64,000 bases of DNA, taken from positions 37,866-101,865 of the forward strand of contig NZ_CABVPN010000030.1 in NCBI RefSeq assembly GCF_902499115.1, written 5' to 3'. Under the pieces are notes generated by a model. It searched no databases, was not told the origin of the DNA, and saw only the letters and a program-made list of their open reading frames with translations. This document shows positions 25,247-34,711 of the stretch, one piece after another; within the stretch, counting starts at the first letter, position 1, and the number at the start of each line of letters is the position of its first letter. The stretch is from Burkholderia diffusa. GTDB taxonomy: Bacteria; Pseudomonadota; Gammaproteobacteria; Burkholderiales; Burkholderiaceae. Both the position numbers and the translations under genes were made by a program.

Positions 25247-25447
25247 ATGGAATTCGAAGTCCAGGACATGACCTGCGGCGGCTGCGCCAACGCCATCACG
25301 CGCGCCGTGACGGCAGCGGACCCCGCCGCGAAGCTCGACATCGACGTGGCCGCGAAGACGGTCAAGGTCGAATCGGCGCAAGGCGCCGAACGCGTGCAGT
25401 CGATCATCGAAGCCGCGGGCTTCCACCCGGCATTGCGCTCGGCCTGA
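25247..25447 (+). CDS. Heavy-metal-associated (CopZ-like) copper chaperone
   Basis: 66 residues, one HMA domain. The MTCGGCA motif supplies Cys10 and Cys13 for Cu(I) or a similar thiophilic ion. The ferredoxin-like fold pattern is complete (VQDMTCGGCANAITRAV, then AAKTVKVES and IIEAAGFHP). The ATG at 25247 is chosen for the AGGAGA ribosome site seven bases upstream; earlier in-frame codons from 25148 overlap the promoter. It shuttles copper in the cytoplasm. The CueR-type promoter upstream predicts copper induction. No copper ATPase is adjacent. Confidence 0.93.
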   Translation: MEFEVQDMTCGGCANAITRAVTAADPAAKLDIDVAAKTVKVESAQGAERVQSIIEAAGFHPALRSA

Positions 25448-25496
25448 CGCGCGCGGGCGCGGCGCCCCTCGGCACCGCGCCCGTACACCGGCCGCG

Positions 25497-26987
25497 TCAG
25501 CGCAGCCGGATCAGCGTCGACTTCAGCTCGGTGTATTTCTCGAGCGCGTGCAGCGACTTGTCGCGGCCGTTGCCCGACTGCTTGTAGCCGCCGAACGGGA
25601 AGTTCATGTCGCCGCCTTCGTCGTAGCAGTTCACCCACACCGTGCCCGCCCGCAGCCGGCGCGACACGTCGTGCGCGGTCGTCAGGTTCGACGTCCACAC
25701 GGCCGCGGCCAGCCCGTATTCGGTGTCGTTCGCGATCCGCACCGCCTCGTCGACATCGTCGAACACGATCACCGACAGCACGGGGCCGAAGATCTCCTCG
25801 CGCGCGATCTTCGCATCGGGCTTGACCTCGAACACCGTCGGTTCCACGTAGAAGCCGCCCGTCTCCTCCTTCACGCGCGCGCCGCCCGTGACGAGCGTGC
25901 CTTCCTTGCGCCCGGCATCGATGTAGCCGAGCACGCGCTCGAGCTGGATCCCGTCGACGATCGCGCCCATCGATACCGACGGATCGAGCGGGTTGCCCGG
26001 CACGTACGCACGCGCGGCCGCCACCAGCTTCTCGATGAACGCGTCCTTGATGTCGCGATGCACGAGCAGGCGCGAGCCGGCCGTGCACATCTCGCCCATG
26101 TTGTAGAAGATCGCCCCGGCCGCGGCCTGCGCGGCGCGCTCGAGGTCCGGACAATCCGGCAGCACGATGTTCGGCGACTTGCCGCCGAGCTCGAGCCACG
26201 CGCGCTTCAGGTTCGACTGCGCGGCGTACTGCATGATCAGCTTGCCGACCGCGGTGGAGCCGGTGAACGCGATGCAGTCGACATCGCGATGCAGCGCGAG
26301 CAGCTTGCCCGGTTCGCCCGCGCCCGGCACGACGTTGAACACGCCGGCCGGGATGCCGGCCTCGTATGCGAGCTGCGCGACGCGAATCGCGGTCAGCGGC
26401 GATTTCTCCGACGGCTTCAGCACGACGCTGTTGCCGGCCGCGAGCGCCGGGCCGAACTTCCATGCGGCCATCAGGATCGGGAAGTTCCACGGCACGACGG
26501 CCGCCACCACGCCGACCGGCTCGCGCGTGACGAGACCGACGAGATGATGGTCGGCCGGCGCGACTTCGCCGCCGACCTTGTCGATCGCTTCGGCGAACCA
26601 CTCGACGCAATAAGCGGCGCCCGGCACGTCAACCGTCGTGGTGTCGCCGATCGGCTTGCCCGCATCGAGCGTCTCGAGCAGCGAAAGTTCGTCGAGATGC
26701 TCGCGCATCAGCGCGGCCCAGCGCAGCAGCACGGCCTTGCGCGCACGCGGGTTCAGTCCGGCCCACACGCCGGCGTCGAACGCGCGGCGCGCGGCCGCGA
26801 CGGCGGCGTTCACGTCGGGCTCTCCGCAATCGGCCACCTTCGCGAGCACGCGACCGTCGATCGGGCTCACGCAGTCGAACGTCCTGCCGCCGTGCGCGTC
26901 GCGCGACGTGCCGTCGATGAATGCGCGCCCTTCAATCGTGAGCGACGCCGCCTTGTCCTGCCAGTCAGCCAAAGTCAACTTGTTCAT
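25497..26987 (-). CDS. puuC: Gamma-glutamyl-gamma-aminobutyraldehyde dehydrogenase
   Basis: 496 residues, the full length of an NAD(P)+-dependent aldehyde dehydrogenase. The catalytic cysteine is in GEMCTAGSR (Cys301), the general base in LELGGKSP (Glu266), and VPWNFPI (165-171) and FTGSTAVGK are cofactor segments. It is assigned to PuuC because it lies in the same locus as puuR, puuD, puuA and PuuB-like oxidases, where it would oxidise gamma-glutamyl-aminobutyraldehyde to gamma-glutamyl-GABA in putrescine breakdown. It could also act on other amino-aldehydes. puuR lies 85 bases upstream on the same strand. Confidence 0.92.
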   Translation of the reverse strand: MNKLTLADWQDKAASLTIEGRAFIDGTSRDAHGGRTFDCVSPIDGRVLAKVADCGEPDVNAAVAAARRAFDAGVWAGLNPRARKAVLLRWAALMREHLDELSLLETLDAGKPIGDTTTVDVPGAAYCVEWFAEAIDKVGGEVAPADHHLVGLVTREPVGVVAAVVPWNFPILMAAWKFGPALAAGNSVVLKPSEKSPLTAIRVAQLAYEAGIPAGVFNVVPGAGEPGKLLALHRDVDCIAFTGSTAVGKLIMQYAAQSNLKRAWLELGGKSPNIVLPDCPDLERAAQAAAGAIFYNMGEMCTAGSRLLVHRDIKDAFIEKLVAAARAYVPGNPLDPSVSMGAIVDGIQLERVLGYIDAGRKEGTLVTGGARVKEETGGFYVEPTVFEVKPDAKIAREEIFGPVLSVIVFDDVDEAVRIANDTEYGLAAAVWTSNLTTAHDVSRRLRAGTVWVNCYDEGGDMNFPFGGYKQSGNGRDKSLHALEKYTELKSTLIRLR

Positions 26988-27072
26988 CAGGATGCCTCAA
27001 TTGTCGTGGCATTCGCGCTGCGGCACGCCGCGCAACGGCAAGACTGCCGGCGACGAATGCAGTGATGCGGGC

Positions 27073-27642
27073 TCAGAAGGTGGCCGGCGAATTCGCCGAC
27101 ACGACCTCGCAGAGCTGTTCCGCGCTGGGATTGCGAAAACGGTGCGGCAAACGGCTTTCGAAGTAGTAGCCGTCTCCGGGGTCGAGCAGCCAGGTCGCGC
27201 CGTCGACGGTGAGCTCGAGCCTGCCCGACACGACCACGCCGCCCTCGTGCCCCGCGTGCACGAGCATCTCTGGCCCCGTATCGGCGAGCGGCTGGTAGAT
27301 CTCGCGCATGATGCACATGTTGCGGTCCTTCACGCCCGCGCCGACGAGATGAAATGCGAGCGCGTCGTTGCCAAGGTTCGGCATCTCGTCGCGGCGCGAT
27401 ACGACCGAGCGCGATTCGACGAGTTCGAACGTGAAGAACTCCGCGAGACTCATCGGAATGCATTCGAGCAGTTTCTTCAGCGAGCCGACCGACGGGCTTA
27501 CGCGCCCCTGTTCGATCAGCGAGATCGTGCCGTTGGTCACGCCGGCCCGCTTCGCGAGTTCACGCTGCGACAGGCCATGCTTGTTGCGCACGAAACGCAG
27601 GCGCTCGGCGACTTCGGTGGACATCGATTCGGTTTCGGACAC
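27073..27642 (-). CDS. puuR: PuuR-like HTH/cupin repressor of polyamine catabolism
   Basis: 189 residues. An N-terminal Cro/C1-type HTH (about 13-66: RLRFVRNKHGLSQRELAKR, then the VTNGTISLIEQG recognition region) is fused to a C-terminal cupin domain (about 115-180, PEMLVHAGHEGGVVVSG, LDPGDGYYFES). This is the PuuR architecture; E. coli PuuR represses the puu genes and is relieved by putrescine. It is divergent from puuD-puuA-spuC-potFGHI across 918 bases and lies just before puuC. PuuR-box-like sequences lie in the intervening region. Other HTH-cupin regulators look alike, but context favours this role. Confidence 0.9.
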   Translation of the reverse strand: MSETESMSTEVAERLRFVRNKHGLSQRELAKRAGVTNGTISLIEQGRVSPSVGSLKKLLECIPMSLAEFFTFELVESRSVVSRRDEMPNLGNDALAFHLVGAGVKDRNMCIMREIYQPLADTGPEMLVHAGHEGGVVVSGRLELTVDGATWLLDPGDGYYFESRLPHRFRNPSAEQLCEVVSANSPATF

Positions 27643-28560
27643 GATAGAAGTGCGGTGAAAAAGTGAAACGACGCGTGGAGCGGCGTTACGCAGCCGTTGA
27701 ATATTCTAATCACTTTATGCCGCACATCAGCGGGGAAAACCCTGAAAGGCGTTCGAAATAATGAACACCCAGCGGGTCATTCCATTTACGAATATTTTGT
27801 TCGGAGTGCCTCGGGAAAGCCCTGACACGAGACCGTCAAAAAACATTTGACGCCGTTTTTGGCTCGTATATGCTGGCTCTCAGGTCAGCGTCATTGGCCA
27901 TTCATCGGCACCGAAAAACGTTATTGCAACGTAAAAATTGATGCCCATCGATGTAAATGACGCAGGTCCGGCACCTCGATTATTTTAAACGCCTCGCGCG
28001 CCGAAACGATCAGGTGTTCAATACTTTCAACAAATCAGTCGAGTGTAATCGTGAGAGTCCGTGGCCCTCTGGTGAGGTGGGATCGAGGCGATGTGCGAAG
28101 TTTGCGCAGCGCTGTTCCCGCTTCCGATGGCAGTTGCGGCTGGCATAGTCCTCGCCTGCTGCATCTGTCGATCTACACCATCCTGTCCCGTCGTTCCGTT
28201 CGCCGTCACAACGCCGTTTCCGCACGCGCGTTCGTGGCCGTCGATACCGACGAAGTCGCATCGCTGCTGCCATAGCGCCTCTCCTCCTTTTCTCGTCGTT
28301 CGTTTCAACTGCCTGCTCGTCAGCCGCGTCGTCTGCGCGGTGACGGAACGCGTTCGCGCATCCATTGCCGCGTCGCGCAGCGCAACGAAACGAACGACGG
28401 CCTGACCGTCGCGCGCAGCGCGGATCGCCATGCGACCCCGTTGCGCCCATTCACCAGCGGCCTTGCGCATTTCGCCAGGCTGCGGGGCCGTGTCGCGCCT
28501 GCATTTCGCGATTTTCCCGCGTAACGCACGCCATGGCCCTACGGACAACTGATTGACGTC
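27643..28560. other. 918-base control region of the polyamine island
   Basis: No supported gene. It has two halves: 27643-28050 is AT-richer and carries PuuR-box-like sites (27756-27767, 27791-27804, 28015-28027). 28050-28560 is GC-rich with open frames on both strands (for example 28091-28405 plus and 28010-28450 minus), but these lack the strong GC third-position bias of the neighbours and resemble nothing I know. The second half could hold a leader, a small RNA or a decayed gene. puuD has only a weak ribosome site. Confidence 0.55.
27756..27804 (+). promoter_or_regulatory. PuuR-box-like sites
   Basis: AAATAATGAACA (27756-27767) matches 10 consecutive bases (ATAATGAACA) of the 15-base E. 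coli PuuR box as I recall it. CCGAACAAAATATT on the minus strand (27791-27804) is a weaker inverted copy, and a third weak copy is TGTTCAATACTTT at 28015-28027. All lie between puuR and puuD, where the divergent promoters must be. Confidence 0.5.
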
Positions 28561-29346
28561 ATGGAAAGGAAACCCCTCGTCGGCATCACCGCCGACTTCA
28601 CGCAAATCGGCGCACATGCGTCGCACACGGTCGGCGACAAGTACGTCGCGGCGATCGTCGACGGCGCACACGCGCTCGCGATGGTGCTGCCCGCGCTCGG
28701 CGATCGCCAGTCGACCGACGACGTGCTCGCCACGGTCGACGGCCTGTTGTTTACCGGCAGCTATTCGAACGTCGAGCCGCACCTGTATGGCGGCGAGCCG
28801 AGCGCGCCCGGCACGAAGCACGATCCCGCGCGTGACGCGACGACGCTGCCGCTGCTGCGCGCGGCGATCGCCGCTGGCGTGCCCGTGCTGGCCGTGTGCC
28901 GCGGCTTCCAGGAGCTGAACGTCGTCTGCGGCGGCACGCTGCATCAGCGCGTGCACGAAGTGCCCGGCCTCGCCGATCACCGCGAGGACGACGACGCGCC
29001 GATGGACACGCAATACGGCCCCGCGCACGTCGTGCGCCTGACGCCCGGCGGCGTGCTGCACACGCTCGCCGGTGGCCGCGACGACGTGCACGTGAACTCG
29101 CTGCACAAACAGGGCGTCGCGCAGCTCGGTGCCGGCCTCGCCGTCGAAGCCGTCGCGCCGGACGGCCTGATCGAGGCCGTCAGCGTCGTCGATGCACCGG
29201 CCTTCGCCCTTGCCGTGCAATGGCACCCGGAATGGCGGCATGCGCATGACCCGCTGTCGAGCGCGATCTTCCGCGCCTTCGGCGACGCATGCCGCGCCCG
29301 CCGGAACGCCAGCGAGCGCACCAGGGCCGCCGCCGCGCTCGCATGA
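28561..29346 (+). CDS. puuD: Gamma-glutamyl-GABA hydrolase (class I glutamine amidotransferase-like)
   Basis: 261 residues. Releases glutamate and GABA from gamma-glutamyl-GABA, the last step of the Puu path. The class I amidotransferase-like triad is visible: Cys113 in AVCRGFQE, His222 and Glu224 in QWHPEW. Conserved LLFTGSYSNVEPHLYG near 62-77 matches PuuD/SpuA. It is the first gene of a long plus-strand series (puuD, puuA, spuC, potFGHI), the same order as the Pseudomonas spuABCDEFGH cluster. The ribosome site before the ATG is weak. Regulation by PuuR is likely from the divergent arrangement. Confidence 0.93.
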   Translation: MERKPLVGITADFTQIGAHASHTVGDKYVAAIVDGAHALAMVLPALGDRQSTDDVLATVDGLLFTGSYSNVEPHLYGGEPSAPGTKHDPARDATTLPLLRAAIAAGVPVLAVCRGFQELNVVCGGTLHQRVHEVPGLADHREDDDAPMDTQYGPAHVVRLTPGGVLHTLAGGRDDVHVNSLHKQGVAQLGAGLAVEAVAPDGLIEAVSVVDAPAFALAVQWHPEWRHAHDPLSSAIFRAFGDACRARRNASERTRAAAALA

Positions 29347-29374
29347 GCGCGTCGAACAACCAACGAGAACGAAC

Positions 29375-30712
29375 ATGCAAGACATCGACGAATTTCTGAA
29401 GCAGTACCGGATCACCGAGATCGAAGCAATCATTCCCGACATGGCCGGCATCGCGCGCGGCAAGATCACGCCGCGCAACAAGTTCACGTCCGGCGAATCG
29501 ATGCGCCTGCCGCAGGCCGTGATGGTACAGACCGTCACCGGCGAGTATCCGGAAGACGGCTCGCTGACCGGCGTGACCGACCCCGACATGGTGTGCGTGC
29601 CCGACACGTCGACCATTCGCCTGATCCCGTGGGCGGTCGACCCGACCGCGCAAGTGATCCACGACTGCGTGCACTTCGACGGCTCGCCGGTCGAGATCTC
29701 GCCGCGCTACGTGCTGCGCCGCGTGCTCGACCTGTACAAGGCGAAGGGCTGGAAGCCCGTCGTCGCGCCGGAGCTCGAGTTCTACCTGGTCGACATGAAC
29801 AAGGACCCGGACCTGCCGCTGCGTCCGCCGGTCGGCCGCACGGGCCGCCCCGAGACGGGCCGCCAGTCGTATTCGATCGAGGCGGTCAACGAGTTCGACC
29901 CGCTGTTCGAGGACATCTACGAGTACTGCGAAGCACAGAACCTCGACATCGACACGCTGATCCACGAAGTCGGCGCCGCGCAGATGGAGATCAACTTCAT
30001 GCACGGCGACGCGCTGTCGCTCGCCGACCAGGTGTTCCTGTTCAAGCGCACGGTGCGCGAGGCCGCGCTGCGTCACAACATGTACGCGACGTTCATGGCC
30101 AAGCCGATGGAAAACGAGCCGGGTTCGGCGATGCACGTGCACCAGAGCATCGTCGACGAGGAGACGGGCCAGAACCTGTTCACGTCGCGGGAAACCGGCG
30201 GCGCGACGTCGATGTTCTACAACTACCTCGCGGGGCTGCAGAAATACACGCCCGCCTTGATGCCGATCTTCGCGCCGTACATCAATTCGTACCGCCGGCT
30301 GTCGCGCTTCATGGCCGCGCCGATCAACGTGCAGTGGGGCTACGACAACCGCACGGTCGGCTTCCGCATCCCGCACTCGGGCCCGGCCGCGCGCCGCATC
30401 GAGAACCGGATCCCGGGCGTCGACTGCAACCCGTATCTCGCGCTCGCGGCGACGCTCGCGGCCGGCTATCTCGGCATGACGCAGCGTCTCGAACCGACCG
30501 AACCGCTCGTCAGCGACGGCTACGAACTGCCGTACCAGCTGCCGCGCAACCTCGAGGAAGGGCTCACGCTGATGGCCGCGTGCGAGCCGCTCGGCGAAAT
30601 TCTCGGCCACAAGTTCCTGAAGGCGTATTTCGCACTGAAGGAAACCGAATACGAAGCGTTCTTCCGCGTGATCAGCTCGTGGGAACGCCGCCATCTGCTG
30701 CTGCACGTCTGA
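29375..30712 (+). CDS. puuA: Gamma-glutamylputrescine synthetase (glutamine synthetase family)
   Basis: 445 residues of the glutamine synthetase superfamily, PuuA/SpuB branch. It ligates glutamate to putrescine with ATP. The N-terminal DMAGIARGKITPRNKF replaces the glutamine synthetase beta-grasp signature. Catalytic segments are PELEFYLVD near 131, AAQMEINFMHGD near 204, and GSAMHVHQS near 249. The ATG at 29375 comes 28 bases after the puuD stop, preceded by AACGAGAACGAAC. Cytoplasmic dodecamer in relatives. Substrate (putrescine, cadaverine or spermidine) is inferred from the locus. Confidence 0.94.
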   Translation: MQDIDEFLKQYRITEIEAIIPDMAGIARGKITPRNKFTSGESMRLPQAVMVQTVTGEYPEDGSLTGVTDPDMVCVPDTSTIRLIPWAVDPTAQVIHDCVHFDGSPVEISPRYVLRRVLDLYKAKGWKPVVAPELEFYLVDMNKDPDLPLRPPVGRTGRPETGRQSYSIEAVNEFDPLFEDIYEYCEAQNLDIDTLIHEVGAAQMEINFMHGDALSLADQVFLFKRTVREAALRHNMYATFMAKPMENEPGSAMHVHQSIVDEETGQNLFTSRETGGATSMFYNYLAGLQKYTPALMPIFAPYINSYRRLSRFMAAPINVQWGYDNRTVGFRIPHSGPAARRIENRIPGVDCNPYLALAATLAAGYLGMTQRLEPTEPLVSDGYELPYQLPRNLEEGLTLMAACEPLGEILGHKFLKAYFALKETEYEAFFRVISSWERRHLLLHV

Positions 30713-30749
30713 GCGTGCGCACGACCGAATACGGAATCACGGAGGAAAC

Positions 30750-32183
30750 ATGACTTACCGCAACGAATCTGCATGGATCCAGCCGGCCGCGCCGGCCGCC
30801 GCACCGCGCACGACGCAGGCACGCTCGACCGCCGAATACCGCGCGCTCGACGCTGCGCACCACATCCACCCGTTCTCGGACATGGGCGCACTCAACCGCG
30901 CGGGCAGCCGCGTGATCGTGAAGGCCGACGGCGTCTATCTGTGGGACTCGGACGGCAACAAGGTCATCGACGGGATGGCCGGCCTCTGGTGCGTGAACGT
31001 CGGCTACGGCCGCAAGGAACTCGCCGACGCCGCATATCGCCAGCTCCAGGAACTGCCGTTCTACAACACGTTCTTCAAGACGACGCACCCGCCGGTGATC
31101 GAGCTTTCCGCGATGCTCGCGGAAGTGACGCCCGCCGGCTTCAACCACTTCTTCTATTGCAACAGCGGCTCGGAAGGCAACGACACCGTGCTGCGCCTCG
31201 TGCACCAGTACTGGCGCGTGCAGGGCAAGCCGCAGAAGAAATACGTGATCTCGCGCAAGAACGGCTACCACGGCTCGACGATCGCGGGCGGCACGCTCGG
31301 CGGGATGGGCTACATGCACGAGCAGATGCCGTCGAAGGTCGAGCACATCGTGCACATCGATCAGCCGTATTTCTTCGGCGAAGCGCAGGCCGGCGAGACG
31401 CCCGAGGCATTCGGCCTCGCACGCGCGCAGCAGCTCGAGGCGAAGATCCTCGAACTCGGCGCGGAGAACGTCGCGGCGTTCATTGGCGAGCCGTTCCAGG
31501 GCGCGGGTGGCGTGATCTTTCCGCCGTCGACGTACTGGCCGGAAATTCAGCGGATCTGCCGCAAGTACGACATCCTGCTCGTCGCCGACGAAGTGATCGG
31601 CGGCTTCGGCCGCACCGGCGAATGGTTCGCGCATCAGCACTTCGGCTTCGAGCCGGACCTGATCACGATGGCCAAGGGCCTGACGTCGGGTTACGTGCCG
31701 ATGGGCGCGGTGGGCATCCATGAACGCATCGCGCGCCCGATCATCGACAACGGCGAATTCAATCACGGCCTCACGTACTCGGGCCATCCGGTCGCGGCGG
31801 CGGTGGCGGTCGCGAACCTGAAGCTGCTGCGCGACGAAGGGATCGTCGAGCGCGTCAAGCACGACACTGGCCCTTACTTCCAGGCGCTGATGCGCGAGAC
31901 CTTCGCGCGTCATCCGATCGTCGGCGAAGTGCACGGCCACGGGATGGTCGCGAGCCTGCAGCTCGCCGAGTCGCCGGCCGAACGCCACCGCTTCGCGAAC
32001 GGCGGCGACGTCGGCACGATCTGCCGGGACTTCTGCTTCAGCGGCAACCTGATCATGCGTGCGACCGGCGACCGGATGCTGCTGTCGCCGCCGCTCGTGA
32101 TCTCGCGTCAGGAAATCGATGAGCTCGTATCGAAGGCGAAGAAGGCCGTCGATGCGACCGCCCAGCAACTGGGCCTTTCGTAA
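30750..32183 (+). CDS. spuC: Polyamine:pyruvate aminotransferase (class III, SpuC-like)
   Basis: 477 residues, PLP-dependent fold I class III aminotransferase. The PLP lysine is Lys309 in AKGLTSGYVP; LLVADEVIGGFGRTG supplies the conserved aspartate; the N-terminal HHIHPFSD and DGNKVIDGMAGLWCVN fit the omega-amino-acid:pyruvate group. It transfers an amino group from putrescine or another diamine to pyruvate, giving a second route beside gamma-glutamylation. GGAGG precedes the ATG. It lies between puuA and potF as in Pseudomonas spu clusters. Confidence 0.93.
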   Translation: MTYRNESAWIQPAAPAAAPRTTQARSTAEYRALDAAHHIHPFSDMGALNRAGSRVIVKADGVYLWDSDGNKVIDGMAGLWCVNVGYGRKELADAAYRQLQELPFYNTFFKTTHPPVIELSAMLAEVTPAGFNHFFYCNSGSEGNDTVLRLVHQYWRVQGKPQKKYVISRKNGYHGSTIAGGTLGGMGYMHEQMPSKVEHIVHIDQPYFFGEAQAGETPEAFGLARAQQLEAKILELGAENVAAFIGEPFQGAGGVIFPPSTYWPEIQRICRKYDILLVADEVIGGFGRTGEWFAHQHFGFEPDLITMAKGLTSGYVPMGAVGIHERIARPIIDNGEFNHGLTYSGHPVAAAVAVANLKLLRDEGIVERVKHDTGPYFQALMRETFARHPIVGEVHGHGMVASLQLAESPAERHRFANGGDVGTICRDFCFSGNLIMRATGDRMLLSPPLVISRQEIDELVSKAKKAVDATAQQLGLS

Positions 32184-32245
32184 CGACTTTGCCTACAGGC
32201 GTGCGGCGGGTGCCGCACGCCGCCATAACCCAGGGGAATTCCACC

Positions 32246-33361
32246 ATGCGTGCCTGCTTTCTTCGCCAAGCCTGTTCCGTCGCGGCCCTTGCCGCCGCGG
32301 CCGCGTTCACTTCGGTCGCCAGCCCGTCGGCGCACGCCGACGAACTGAACGTCTACAACTGGTCCGACTACATCGCACCCGACACGATTCCGAACTTCCA
32401 GAAACAGACGGGCATTCACGTCAAGTACGACAACTACGACAGCGACGACACGCTGCAGGCGAAGCTGCTCGCGGGCAGCTCGGGCTACGACATCGTCGTG
32501 CCGACCTCGAACTACATGGCCAAGCAGATCCAGGCCGGCGTGTATCAAAAGCTCGACAAATCAAAGATCCCGAACCTCGCGAATCTCGATCCGCTGCTGA
32601 TGAAGATGATCTCGGATGCCGATCCGGGCAACCAGTACGGCGTGCCGTGGGCGTATGGCACCGACGGCATCGGCTACAACGTGCAGGCAGTGAAGAAGGC
32701 GCTCGGCGACAAGGCGCCGGTCGACAGCTGGGCGCTGGTGTTCGACCCGGCCAACATGGAAAAGCTGAAGGGCTGCGGCGTGTCGTTCCTCGACCAGGCC
32801 GTCGACGTGTTCGCAGCCACGCTGCAATACATGGGCAAGAACCCGAACAGCACGAACCCCGGCGACTACCAGGCTGCGTTCGAAGTCCTGAAGAAAGTCC
32901 GCCCGTACATCACCCAGTTCAACTCGTCCGGCTACATCAACGACCTCGCGAACAACGACGTATGCGTCGCGCTCGGCTGGTCAGGCGACATCGGTATCGC
33001 GCATCGCCGCTCGGCGGAGGCCAAGCGCGCGTATGACATCAAGTTCGCGAATCCGAAGGAAGGCGGGCTGCTGTGGTTCGACGTGATGGTTGTCCCGAAA
33101 GATGCGCCGCACCCCGAGGCCGCGATGAAGTGGATCAACTACGTGTCGGACGCGAAGGTCAACGCGGCGATCACCAACACGGTGTTCTACCCGACCGCGA
33201 ACAAGGCCGCGCGTCAGTTCGTGACGCCGGCCGTCGCGCAGGATCCGACCGTCTATCCGCCCGAAGACGTGCTGAAGAAGATGGTGCTGATGAAGCCGAT
33301 GCCGGCCGACATCCTGCGCCTCGAGAACCGTCTGTGGGCGCAACTGAAAACCGGCCACTGA
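32246..33361 (+). CDS. potF: Polyamine ABC transporter, periplasmic binding protein
   Basis: 371 residues. A signal peptide (RQACSVAALAAAAAFTSVAS; cleavage after AHA, about residue 30) precedes ELNVYNWSDYIAPDTI, typical of PotD/PotF/SpuD/SpuE. VPTSNYMAKQI near 87 and VPWAYGTDGIGYN near 135 line the polyamine site in relatives. The ATG at 32246 has AGGGGAA upstream; the frame is open to 32189 but without a signal sequence. It delivers putrescine or spermidine to the PotGHI complex encoded directly downstream. Confidence 0.94.
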   Translation: MRACFLRQACSVAALAAAAAFTSVASPSAHADELNVYNWSDYIAPDTIPNFQKQTGIHVKYDNYDSDDTLQAKLLAGSSGYDIVVPTSNYMAKQIQAGVYQKLDKSKIPNLANLDPLLMKMISDADPGNQYGVPWAYGTDGIGYNVQAVKKALGDKAPVDSWALVFDPANMEKLKGCGVSFLDQAVDVFAATLQYMGKNPNSTNPGDYQAAFEVLKKVRPYITQFNSSGYINDLANNDVCVALGWSGDIGIAHRRSAEAKRAYDIKFANPKEGGLLWFDVMVVPKDAPHPEAAMKWINYVSDAKVNAAITNTVFYPTANKAARQFVTPAVAQDPTVYPPEDVLKKMVLMKPMPADILRLENRLWAQLKTGH

Positions 33362-33537
33362 TCGCCATGCATCACGGCGGCGCAGGCATCGCTCCACGCC
33401 TGCGCGCCTGAGATACGCGGACCGCCGTCCGCCTGCGCGCGCCGCGCGCCCTGTTCCATCCGGCACGAGCCGTTGTCCGCGAGTCGCGTTGCGCGTCTCG
33501 CGCGGGGACGCTCACGCCTGCAATCCGTGAAGAACGA

Positions 33538-34704
33538 ATGGTGACTCCCATGCAATCGATACCCTCTTCCGCTGCTGCACGCCAGACCCAACCGGCCGCC
33601 CCGGCCCGCTCGAAGAACGACGCGTTCGTGCGCATCGAAAACGTCGTGAAGAAATTCGGCGACAGCACGGCCGTCGACAACGTGAATCTGACGATCGCGA
33701 AAAACGAATTGTTCGCACTGCTCGGCAGCTCGGGCTGCGGCAAGTCGACGCTGCTGCGCATGCTCGCCGGGCTGGAAACGGCCACCTCCGGCAAGATCTT
33801 CGTCGACGGCGAGGACCTCGCGTCGCTGCCGCCGTACCGCCGGCCGGTGAACATGATGTTCCAGTCGTACGCACTCTTTCCGCACATGTCGGTCGAGTCG
33901 AACGTCGCATTCGGCCTGAAGCAGGAAGGCACGCCGAAGAACGAAATCAAGGAACGCGTGGCCGACGCGCTTGCACTCGTGCAGATGAGCAAGTACGCGA
34001 AGCGCAAGCCGCATCAACTGTCGGGCGGCCAGCAGCAGCGCGTCGCGCTCGCCCGCTCGCTGGTGAAGCGCCCGAAGCTGCTGCTGCTCGACGAGCCGAT
34101 GTCCGCGCTCGACAAGAAGATCCGCCAGAAGACCCAGCTCGAACTCGTGAACATCATCGAGAAGGTCGACGTGACCTGCGTGATGGTCACGCACGACCAG
34201 GAAGAAGCGATGACGATGGCGAGCCGCCTCGCGGTGATGAGCGAAGGCAAGATCGTGCAGATCGGCTCGCCCGGCGAAGTGTACGAATTCCCGAACAGCC
34301 GCTTCTCGGCCGAATTCATCGGCTCGACGAACCTGTTCGAGGGGCGCGTCGTCGAGGACGAACCCGATCACATCTTCGTCGAGAGCGACGACCTCGAGGC
34401 ACGCATGTACGTGAGCCACGGCGTGACCGGCCCGCTCGGCATGCCGGTCGGCATCTCGGTGCGCCCGGAACGCGTGCACGTGTCCCGCGAAAAGCCCGGC
34501 TCGCATCACAACTGGGCGCGCGGCGTCGTGACCGACATCGCGTACATGGGCGCGTACTCGCTGTACCACGTGCGCCTGCCGAGCGGCAAGACGGTGGTGT
34601 CGAACCTGTCGAGCTCGCACCTGATGCACGACAGCGCGCCGGCGTGGAACGACGACGTGTTCGTGTCGTGGTCGCCGGCCAGCGGCGTCGTGCTGACGCA
34701 ATGA
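33538..34704 (+). CDS. potG: Polyamine ABC transporter, ATP-binding subunit
   Basis: 388 residues. Walker A SSGCGKST (64-71), ABC signature LSGGQQQRVALAR (161-173), Walker B LLLLDEP (181-187), and a C-terminal TOBE domain (about 295-385, GISVRPERVHVSRE). An unusual Ser/Ala/Pro-rich N-terminal stretch of 25 residues precedes the fold; an ATG at 33550 is an alternative start. It energises the PotH/PotI permease on the inner face of the membrane. It is separated from potF by 176 bases with no clear terminator. Confidence 0.94.
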   Translation: MVTPMQSIPSSAAARQTQPAAPARSKNDAFVRIENVVKKFGDSTAVDNVNLTIAKNELFALLGSSGCGKSTLLRMLAGLETATSGKIFVDGEDLASLPPYRRPVNMMFQSYALFPHMSVESNVAFGLKQEGTPKNEIKERVADALALVQMSKYAKRKPHQLSGGQQQRVALARSLVKRPKLLLLDEPMSALDKKIRQKTQLELVNIIEKVDVTCVMVTHDQEEAMTMASRLAVMSEGKIVQIGSPGEVYEFPNSRFSAEFIGSTNLFEGRVVEDEPDHIFVESDDLEARMYVSHGVTGPLGMPVGISVRPERVHVSREKPGSHHNWARGVVTDIAYMGAYSLYHVRLPSGKTVVSNLSSSHLMHDSAPAWNDDVFVSWSPASGVVLTQ

Positions 34705-34711
34705 GGGCGAC

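Noticed and set aside
28010..28450. Open frames on both strands upstream of puuD as possible genes
   Set aside because: Third-position GC bias is far weaker than in neighbours, no ribosome site or family resemblance; left as non-coding or possibly decayed sequence.
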